A stretch of DNA of 64,000 bases from positions 88,386,501 to 88,450,500 of the forward strand of contig CM074858.1 in assembly GCA_037501455.1 (NCBI GenBank), read 5' to 3'. Below the pieces are notes generated by a model. The model did not search any database and was not told the origin of the DNA. It was given only the letters and a program-made list of their open reading frames with translations. Position 1 is the stretch's first letter. Every line of letters begins with the position of its first letter. Source of the stretch: Lantana camara. Its lineage: Eukaryota > Streptophyta > Magnoliopsida > Lamiales > Verbenaceae. This document shows positions 55,364-64,000 of the stretch, piece after piece. The translations under genes were made by a program, and so were the position numbers.

Positions 55364-58300
55364 TTACACGTAGAACCTTCTAAGGTTACATGCATTCCAT
55401 GGCCTAGGGAGATGCTCGCCTTGCAAAGTCTCCAGTAGGTAGGTGTTGTTTGCTCGTACCTGAATGACTTTGAAGGGGCCTTCCCAATTGGGGTCCAACT
55501 TACCCACATGTTTTGAGACTTCAACTTTTTTGAGGACCAAGTCCCCTAGCTGGAAAGTCCTTTCTTTAACACGTTTGTTGTACTGGCGAGCTACGGTCAT
55601 TTTGTATTTGTGGACACGAGCCCAAGCAGTATTCCTCCTTTCGTCCAACAAATCTAATTCGAACGCTCGATTGGCCTCGTTGACAGCAGGCTCGAAATAG
55701 ACAACGCGTGCGGATTCTTGAGCAATTTCTACAGGTATCATAGCCTCGGAGCCATAAACGAGGGAGTAAGGAGTTTCCTCTGTTGCCGCTCGTGGGGTAG
55801 TACGGTACTCCCAAAGGGCTCCTTGAAGTTCTTCAGCCCATTCTCCATTCTTACTCTCGAGCATCGTCTTCAGATGCTGGAGTATGGTTCGATTGGTCAC
55901 CTCCGCTTGTCCATTGGCTTGGGGGTGGCCCACAGAAGTGAAGCGTTGCTCGATTCCAAGTTCGTAGCACCAATCCCGTGTGTCAGCGGCGATGAATTGG
56001 GATCCATTATCTGAGATGATTGCCCTTGGGATGCCGTATCTGCAAATGATGTTCTTCCAAATGATGTCCCTCACAACCTTGAACGTTATCTTCGCAAATG
56101 CTTCAGCTTCGGCCTACTTAGTGAAGTAATCCACAGCGAGTATTACAAATTTCTTTTGTCCGACCGCCATTGGGAGGGGTCCCACAATATCGATGCCCCA
56201 CTGATCAAAAGGCCATGAAACATCAATAGGAATCATTTGAGCTGCCGGCAACTGAGGGGTGTTAGAATAAAACTGGCACTTAGGGCATTTCTTGGAGTAG
56301 CTAATGGCATCCTGCAACACCGAAGGCCAGTAGAACCCACTCCTTAAGACTTTCTTTGCTAAGATTCGACCGCCCGAGTGGTTCCCACAACTCCCACTGT
56401 GCACATGTTCTAAAACTTCCTTGGCCTGTGAGGGTCTCAAGCATCTCAACGGTGGGCCCTGGAAGGATCGCTTGAATAATCGACCCTCGGCGTCCAATGA
56501 AAAGCGAGGGGCCTTGTTTCTGATTTTCCGAGCCTCAACTTTGTCGCTTGGGCTGGTTCCATCCTGGAGGAATCTGATAATTTCGTCGAGCCAACAAGGC
56601 TCGGAGGGGTCAATCATATTCACCTCCTTCGAAGGTTCGCCTCTACTTATCAGCGGCTCCTCTGTTCTAAGAAATGTAACAGCGCGCTCGCTAAAACCAT
56701 CTCGGGCGGATGCGAACTTTGAGAGAGCGTCAGCACGTTCGTTTTCTGCCCTTGGGACCTGCAAAAGGTGGAATTCCCTGAACTTGGCTATCACCTCCTT
56801 AGCGCTCGCCAGATACTGCACCATGGTGGCTTCTCGGGCCTCATAAGAACCGTCAATCTGACTCGCGATCAAGTGCGAATCAACATATGCAGTGACCTGA
56901 GTGACGCCATTTTGGAGTGCAATTCTGAGCCCCTGGATGAGAGCCTCATACTCAGCTTCGTTGTTGGTGACTTGGAACGCCAACTTGATTGCGTAGTCAA
57001 CTTCAGCTCCGAAAGGGTCCCTGAGGGCCACCCAGGCTCCTCCCCCTTGTGAGGTCGAGGAGCCATCCGTGTGCAGAAGCCATAGGCCATCTTCTGCCTA
57101 GGGCACGGTATCTAAGTTGAAACGTTCCACCAATAGGTCAGCCACGGCCTGAGCCTGTATCGCCGTGCGAGGCTCAAAAGTGATGTCGAACTGACTAAGT
57201 TCAATAGACCATTTAATTAATCTCCCTGAAACGTCCGGCTTTGCAAGCACCTGTTTGAGGGGCTGATCTGTAAGCACCACGATGGAATGCGCTTGAAAAT
57301 AAGGCCTTAGCCTCCGAAAGGCATTAACGAGCGCGAAAGCAAACTTCTCTATTTCCATGTATCTTTTCTCCGCTCCCTGTAGGGTCTTGCTTAAATAATA
57401 CACCGGCATATGCTTACGCTCGCGAATCGCCACGAGGACAACGCTCGTCGCTTCCGAGGAAACTGATAGATAGACAAACAAGTTCTCCCCCGGGTTAGGT
57501 TTGGTCAACAAAGGTGCGTTCGAAAGGTACCGCTTCATGTCCTGTAGGGCTTTTTCGCAGTCCCCACTCCAGGTAAAGTTGCGAGCGTTACGCAAAATTT
57601 TAAAGAAAGGCAGATTCCTGTCCGCTGAACGGGAGATGAACCTGTTTAATGAAATGATCTTACCCACAAGCACCTGGACCTCTCTCAGATTGAGAGGGGA
57701 GGGTATGTCCAGGATTGCTTTAATCTTCCCTGGGTTTGCTTCTATGCCCCGTTGGCTGACCATGTATCCCAAAAATTTGCCACCCCACACGCCAAATGTA
57801 CATTTGGAAGGATTCAGTTTCATACCGTAACGACGCAAGATATTGAACGCTCGTTTGAGGTCTTCCAGATGAGAATGCTGGCGTTCGCTTTTGACGATCA
57901 TGTCGTCCACATATACCTCCATGGACTTCCCAATTTCGCACTCGAACATTCGGTTGACAAGGCGTTGGTACGTCGCTCCTGCATTTTTGAGCCCAAAGGG
58001 CATAACCTTGAAGCAATAAACACCCATATGGACTACGAACGCAGTTTTGGGACGGTCCTCAAGAGCCATAAATATCTGATAATATCCTTGGAAAGCGTCC
58101 ATCATGCTCATAAGTTCACACCCAGCGGTCGAATCCACCAACTGATCAATTCTAGGCAATGGGTACGGATCCTTAGGGCATGCCTTGTTGAGGTCCGTGA
58201 AATCATTGCACATAAGCCATTTGTTGGCGCTCTTCGGAACGAGCACCACATTGCAAAGCCATTCGGGATATAGAATTTCTTCTATGTACTGAGCGTCAAG

Positions 58301-61300
58301 CAGTTTATTGACTTCTTCTTCAATGACCTGCTTCCGGAACCCATGAACATCTCTTTTCTTTTGCTTGACAGGTTTGAAGGCCGGATCCACGTTCAGCTTG
58401 TGGACAATATCGCCCGGATCTATGCCAGTGAGATCAGAAGCCTTCCAAGCAAAGACATCAATATTTTCTCGCAAGAATTCAATCATCATAATCTGAGAGG
58501 GACCGTCAAGGCCGGAGCCTATCTGCGTAGTCTTATCAGGATTCCCAGGCTCCAACTCGATGGTCAGAAAGCTCTCCGTAGGTTCTACCCACACTTCAGG
58601 CCTCGGCTGTTCAAGTGATCGTTTCTTGCCTGTAATTTTCTCGTTGGTATCTTCCAAGGGTATATGATCCTCGTCTTCCGAGGAGGAATCCCCAATGGCT
58701 CCGAGGGGTGAATTCCCCGCCTCCTCGGGTTTGCCCGCGGCCCTCTTTTTATTTTTCTTCTTGTAGAGTTTGGCCCTCTTGCGTTCGGGGCCATCTTCAT
58801 CTAACTTGGGGAAGTCAACGGATTTTTTGGTGGAGCCCGCTTGGGCAGGTTGCTTGGGCTTGTGGCTTCGAAGGGAAAGCACGTAGCACTCCCAAGCCTC
58901 TTTAATATTGCATAGTACCTCTCCGGTACCCTCGGGGGTGGGAAACTTGATCTTCTGGTGATAGGTGGAAATTATAGCTTTGAAGTCGACGAGGGCTGGG
59001 CGCCCAATGATGATGTTGTATGGCAGGTCCACTTCGACCACTACATAGAGAACATTTAAAGTTTTACGCTGCGGGGCACGACCGAAAGAGGTGGCTAAGC
59101 GAATTTGTCCTCGAGGGACAATCTCGGAACCCCCAAAGCCAACAAGGGCTGTTCTGAGGGGTTCGAGCGGGATGTTTGTGATGTTCATTTTCTGAAACGT
59201 GGAGTAAGGCAAAACATTCACGGAGCTTCCACTATCAATTAGGACCCTCTTTACAACGTGATCGTGAACATCTAAGCTAACCACCATAGGGCAGTCAGAG
59301 GTTGTACCCTCCCCATGGGGTGTTACAATGTGTTCTAAATCACTCTCGGTGAACCCTACAATCTCATCTCCTCCTGAGCGTGATGGCTCATTGAGGGTGT
59401 ACACCGGCTTGGGTTTGGAGGACCTCTGATCATAGCTGCGTATGTGCCGACGGCGGGAGGAATTTGAATCCCCTCCCGAGGGTCCTCCAGCGATCATGTG
59501 GATGATCGCAAAGGGTTGATTGTCCGGGGGGGCCATCTTCTGTTTGCCTCGCTCGCTTGTCTCGGGGTTGCGGCGATGAGGACTCCTTGAGCGTGAGCGA
59601 CTCCTATCCCGGCCTCTAGGACGTTCAGAGCAGTATTCGTCATACCTTTCGAGCGCCCTTACAAACTCCTTCAAATGCCCCCCGGCTATGAGCCTCTGGA
59701 TCTCGCTCTCCAACTGTCGGCACTCGTTCGTGTCGTGCCCCTTCTGTTTGTGGAAGGCACAGTATTTTCCCGAGCGCTTCTGAGCCTCGGTTTCTCTCAA
59801 CTTTGGCGGCCTTTTGAACAGCTTCTTGTCTGCCATGGCATACACTTCGGCTATAGGGCGGTTGAGAGGGATGCGCTCGAACTTTCGAGGGGGTGGAGAA
59901 TTTCGACGAGAGGGAATAGGGCTACGGCGGCGGCCCCTGGTTGAATCTCCTCTGTCCTCGGGGGCTTTGCTGGGGCGAGGGGCGTTCGCCATTTTCTGGT
60001 CCCTTGCAAGATACATATCTTCGAGGGTGAAAAAAGAGTCAGCTATGTCCCTTATTTCCATCAGCGAGCGGGGCTTTTTCTTGGCCACTTCTTCTACAAA
60101 TTCCTTGTTGACGTAATGCTTCATATTGATGGCTCCAAACAGAACGTGCCTCAAGAAGTCCATCGAGGGCTTCTCTACCAACAAGATCTCCTTGTTGAAC
60201 CTTCCCATGAAAGACCAGAGGGTCTCATTCGGCCCCTGGACCAAGCTGTAAAGGGCAGTTACGACCGGGGCCGGTGCTTTTAAGGAGTTGAAATGGCTTA
60301 CAAAGGCATCGATCAAGTCATAATACCCTCGAATTGAGTGCGGGGAAAGTTTTTTGTACCAATCTTGAGCCATTCCAGTGAGGGAAGTGACGAACACCTT
60401 GGCCCAATAGTTGTTAGGGTGATCATATAAATGCATCAGATGCACAAAGTGATCCAAATGCTCGGCTGGATCGGTGGTTCCATCATACCTGTTGACAGAC
60501 GAGGGGATTTTGCCCTTCCCCGCGCGAGTCATCAATACCTCCTCAATGAGGGGCGAATCGCCGGTCATGATTCAGTAATCCCTGTCGTCGGGATCCTCGT
60601 AGCTGGCTTCCCTTCTGCGGCGAGAAATTGGGCTACGCGGTCGGCGAACGTCTCTGGCCCTGGACCTCTCGTCCCCATCACGGGGGACTTGAGACCTTGC
60701 TCGAGAGAGCTGCTCAACCACATTCTGGAGCCCCTTAAGCTGGTCCTGCACAGCGGCAAGCTGAGGGTCTCCGTCGTTTCCGCGGTTTGCCCTTCCGGTG
60801 GCCCTTGATTGGACCTCTTCATTGTCTCCGGCCCCTTCTTTTTTAGGGGCTCTCTTATCTTGAGGGGCCCTCTCATTTCCAGCAGGTTGCTGCCCTTGCA
60901 GGACCCTCGAAGGGGTCTCGTTCTCTTGAATCGGTGGAGGGGGAGGTTGTTGGGCCCTCAACGCGTTTTGAGCCATCGTCAACGGGTGAGTCGGGAGTCC
61001 TCCAAGGGGCGGGGCCACTCGTGCACCCGCCAGTGAGGGGAAGTAGGCCGTAGTGAAATGTTCCCAAGCATTCTGCACGGCTTGGCCTTTGCATTGTGTG
61101 TACAACGCCTGAAGTTGCTGAGTAGTGACCTGAGGCATTTCTACCCCTTGTATCTCCCTAGGCAGCGACAGAGGAAGATTTAATGCCCCCACTTGGTAAG
61201 GCTGGACCATGGGCACCATTCCGGGCATCATTCCGGGTTGCATATAGGGGTATCCAGGAGGTGGCATGGCCATGGAGTACATGCCTGGATGTGGGACGGG

Positions 61301-61525
61301 AACGTTGGTGATGGGACCCGGAGGTGGAAGAACGGAACCGGGTCCTCCCATAGCGTTCCCACCAGGTGGGAGAGTTGTAACCACCGTTTCTGTATTTTCG
61401 ACCCAGTCTCCCGCAGCTGGTGGGTTCATACCTCCGACGGGGATGTTGCTCTCTGCGTTCTCTTCGTTGACTGGGGGAAGAGCACTCTTGTCTCCTACGA
61501 CTCCAGATCTCGTTGCTGTCACCAT
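55364..61525 (-). pseudogene. Tat-lineage gag-pol, one frame with three in-frame stops
   Basis: 2054 codons in a single frame; stops at 60572-60574 (TGA), 57098-57100 (TAG) and 56114-56116 (TAG). Segment 1 (61525-60575): Pro/Met-rich N-terminus and a short coiled coil. Segment 2 (residues from 60568): gag domain about 25-160, knuckle-like C270-H273-H278-C283, protease D445-S-G, RT with D824 and YVDD 886-889, first RNase H region about 1000-1150 lacking the usual TDAS site. Segment 3: second RNase H (DGSS, NNEAEYEAL, VDSHL, ERADALSK), integrase zinc finger (HVHSGSCGNH...KCPKC) and first catalytic D (GIDIVGPLP). Segment 4: ISDNGSQF and the glutamate in ANGQAEV, then the C-terminal domain. No frameshift seen. 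Functional only if the stops are read through or it is helped in trans. Confidence 0.93.
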
Positions 61526-61601
61526 TTCTGCGATGAGAGGTATTGTATCTCAACTAGCTTTCCGAGGAAGAAACTGATGATGTCAAGGATGGCAGTGATG
61601 G

Positions 61602-61620
61602 TTTCCCACAGACGGCGCCA
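61602..61620 (-). promoter_or_regulatory. Primer-binding site of the Tat element
   Basis: Minus strand TGGCGCCGTCTGTGGGAA, four bases inside the 5' LTR. The matching tRNA 3' end would read TTCCCACAGACGGCGCCA. From memory this fits a plant tRNA-Lys, but the identity is unverified. Confidence 0.8.
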
Positions 61621-61624
61621 AAAA

Positions 61625-62480
61625 TGATGGTGCAGAAACTTGTAAAGGATTTAAACACCAATCACTTTAGAATTTGTTTGTAGAAGGGAAGACCATCACA
61701 GGCGTTGAGCCTCAGGAACTGGGTTTCCAATGAGCGTGGGTTCTTCCAGCTAGGATAACACCAGGAAATCGTGCAGCAAGGGTGCAAGAAATGGCAAAAT
61801 ATATGAAGCTTTGGAGAAGATGAAGATGCAGAGGAAAATGATGCCCAGTTCAGTAGTGTGGTGTCTTGTGAAGAAGATGACTTGGGAGAGAGTGCAGGTG
61901 TTCTCTTCTATTTATATGTTAGGGGTGAGGGTAAAGGGGTAAATTGATCGTGTGGTCCCAAACCTGTGTTGCCCTAACACGTGGCAGCCCATGGGGGCAT
62001 GAGAATGACATTTCTGAAAAAGGGGCAGTGTGTCAGATGCAAGGTGCGCACCACCTTTGTGTCAGAGATTGTTGGCGAGGGACGCGTGAGAGGAAGGCTC
62101 AAGATCCGTTTTACTAGGGTTCGGATCCACCACGGCGGTGGGGGAATCACACACGAGCGCTGGTGACGCTCGAAGAGTGCTCGGACTGGTTCCCCACAGC
62201 ATATGACTTTTGAGCGCCGAAGTCTCGAGCGACTGAAATATGACCCTCGTGCGGGTGATTCCCTGAGAAGGGTAACCCTGAAGGCCGGGATGGGAGTGCC
62301 GAGCCTGTCGGTTCGGGCCCTTTACCTGATTAATTGGCCGAGGCTCAAGGGCCTGTACTAGTTGGCAAGTGAGTAGGCTGGGTTGGCCCGCGAGCCCATC
62401 AATGCGAGGGTATGGTCTTCACATCAACAGAGGGTGACACGTGGACGGCTCTGATCCGAGCGCGGTTTTGTGTCTCATCA
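61625..62480 (-). repeat. 5' LTR of the Tat element (856 bp)
   Basis: Drives gag-pol. TG...CA ends extended as TGATG/CATCA. TATA at 61908-61916 places transcription start near 61880, giving U3 about 600 bp. Confidence 0.95.
61908..61916 (-). promoter_or_regulatory. TATA box in the Tat 5' LTR
   Basis: TATAAATAG on the minus strand. The same nonamer is used by the antisense gene at 51307. Confidence 0.7.
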
Positions 62481-62607
62481 ATATGTATTTTTTTTTTTTG
62501 TACTTTAAAAGAAAACGGTTTAATAGAAATCGATTTTAATTTGTATTATTTTTTTACAATTTTAATGAAATTGGTTTTCGGGTATTCTTTTCCTTTTTTA
62601 CAGTTTT

Positions 62608-64000
62608 TGTAGAACCCAGAACGGTGGGCCACCACATCCCCCGCACCTAAACCCGAACCCACATATGAAATGGATTTCCATACATGAGTCCGAGTTCAAG
62701 CGAACAGGAACCTACACTCACACGCTAGGCTAAGCGGGGCTAAACTCGAACAGAGCGCGCAAATAAACAAAACAGATATGCGGAAGCAGTAAACAGGATC
62801 GAAAAGAGCTCTAAAACTAACATATACATCACATACAATGGCCTCACGGCCCAAAAGATCGAGTATGTACATCAAAAGTCCATAATTCTTCAAAATACAA
62901 CTCTGGCATCAAATACATAATAAGGGTATCCAAAATGCAAGAAGTACGAATGCAACTCGACCTAGACACACAAGTACCAGACCAAGACTCGCACTTCCCC
63001 GCCTAGCTCGGTACACCTGAAAGGGAAAGGAGAGGGTCAGTCTCACAACTCGACTGAGTGAGGGGCTTAACACACCCACACTTTAAATACGTATAGAGCA
63101 TAGCATAAATCAAAAGTGATAGTCATGAATCGAGGCTAGGGTTTTACACACCAAAAACCATTTCCCGAAACTAACATATAGTAAGAAAAGAACCTATCTC
63201 GATCCATAATCTATCGGTCAAACATAACCAAAAGCCCGGCAAGAACGGACTATCCCTTACTCCTTCAAACATACATATCAAATCACAAATCCACCCTCGC
63301 ATCCATGGTGTATTGGGAATCAAACCCTAGCACCTACATTACCAAAAACATACGGGGTAGCTAACCCACGATATGCCTTCCTCGGTTATCCACCGAGGGC
63401 TCAAGATATCACGCCTTCCCAACCTCCCTAGGTCGCACGTGAATATCTCAAATGAGAGCATGCACAGGGGTCAAACCCGGCGACCCCGTGGTCGTCCCGG
63501 GTCTCCCTTACCCACGTCTCCAGGGCCCACATAACAAAACAGACCAAATTCCCATCTTTTAGGGCACAACTCGCTCAACATAACCAAACATACTAAAAGA
63601 GATTCAAAACTCAAGCTTATATATGCTCTTACTTATATCATTTCCATAAAGTTCAAATCTTCCACAAGATCATAAACATAATTTAAGCACTCATATTTAA
63701 ATATGTATAACATATCCGCATGCGAGTGAGAAATCATCACATTATAGGCCATAGGTTAATAGCTAATAATTCCTAACCTCACCTTAACAAAAGTGACAAA
63801 AGGTAGGATCGAACGGCAACCAACCACCTAAGCTTCGGGCTCTTGCGCGACCGGAAGAGGCTCTGAAACGCAAAAGAGAACAAGACCCGAGATTTAGACT
63901 CAATTATGAACCAGATAGACGCTCGACAATGCTTGTGAATGCAAGGAATGCAATTGAAATGCATAAACATGCCAAATAAATCCTACCAATTCTTATTCAC
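62608..64000 (-). mobile_element. LTR of the Tekay-like family (copy H), truncated by window edge
   Basis: The LTR 3' end (GGGTTCTACA on the minus strand) is at 62608. It shares with the other copies the CCACATCCCCCGCAC word, the GCTAGGC/CCCCGCCTAGC pair (62724-62739 and 62997-63007) and the 3' hairpin (about 63034-63052). It is the most diverged copy in the window. It could be a solo LTR or part of a full element; its TSD cannot be tested here. Frames inside are not genes. Confidence 0.75.

Larger units (their letters stand above)
50149..62480 (-). mobile_element. Full-length Ty3/gypsy element, Tat lineage, with antisense gene
   Basis: 12,332 bp, LTRs of 856 bp each (TGATG...CATCA), perfect TSD ATATG (50144-50148, 62481-62485). 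Minus-strand order: 5' LTR 62480-61625, PBS, short leader, gag-pol 61525-55364, spacer, a gene on the opposite strand (51600-54419), polypurine tract, 3' LTR 51004-50149. LTRs differ by about 14 substitutions without indels, so insertion is fairly recent. The second RNase H domain and an antisense frame upstream of the 3' LTR are known traits of the Tat group (Grande/Retand-like elements), which fixes the lineage. Three stops break gag-pol, so this copy is probably not autonomous. Confidence 0.95.

Noticed and set aside
56421..56846. Frames on the plus strand opposite gag-pol (56421-56846, 57752-58273, 60431-60808 and similar)
   Set aside because: Shadows of the gag-pol coding frame; no promoter, conserved motif or splice signals.

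Overview
This is plant nuclear DNA, very probably from an angiosperm, taken from a transposon-packed intergenic or pericentromeric block. I find no ordinary host gene, tRNA or rRNA. Nearly every kilobase is explained by LTR retrotransposons and small DNA transposons nested in one another, and most boundaries can be fixed to the base by TG...CA ends and 5-bp (LTR elements) or 7-8-bp (MITEs) target-site duplications (TSDs). The species cannot be told from this sequence.

Layout. (1) 1-5170: an old Ty1/copia reverse-transcriptase remnant split by a solo LTR (277-2841), then a second, shorter solo LTR of the same family (3543-5170). (2) 5600-27592: one gutted LTR element on the minus strand (TSD CACCA). 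It is called Tekay/chromovirus-like from its initiator-Met primer-binding site and its TGTAAY...RTTACA/GCTACA ends. Its left LTR carries a 413-bp hAT-type MITE. Its right LTR is broken by a nearly pristine 10.1-kb Ty1/copia element (12550-22671, TSD AGAAG) with an uninterrupted 1306-codon polyprotein, and by a 3.76-kb solo LTR of its own family (22991-26746, TSD AATCC) that itself holds a 185-bp MITE. (3) 28873-47612: a Ty3/gypsy (Tat-like) remnant that keeps LTRs and a broken gag but has lost pol. It is filled by a 3.1-kb LTR (31290-46939), which is in turn split by a second, decayed copy of the copia family (32373-42354, TSD GAGAC) and another solo LTR (43189-45775, TSD ATTCA). (4) 47613-50148: AT-rich spacer with a foldback MITE. 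(5) 50149-62480: a 12.3-kb Ty3/gypsy Tat-lineage element (TSD ATATG), minus strand, with a gag-pol frame of 2054 codons broken only by three in-frame stops. (6) 62608-end: one more LTR of the Tekay-like family running off the window.

The most notable coding feature is in the Tat element. Between integrase and the 3' LTR lies a separate gene on the opposite strand, with its own TATA box, three exons whose frames join exactly across two GT-AG introns, a gypsy-type transposon domain and a long coiled coil. The most notable non-coding features are palindrome or hairpin sets that recur at the same place in divergent LTRs: six-unit palindrome arrays with conserved spacing, a CAGTCT/AGACTG hairpin with a distant complementary pair, and a GC-rich structured leader in the copia family whose sequence differs between copies while its flanks match. 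These were read by eye, and all copy numbers and differences quoted are manual counts.
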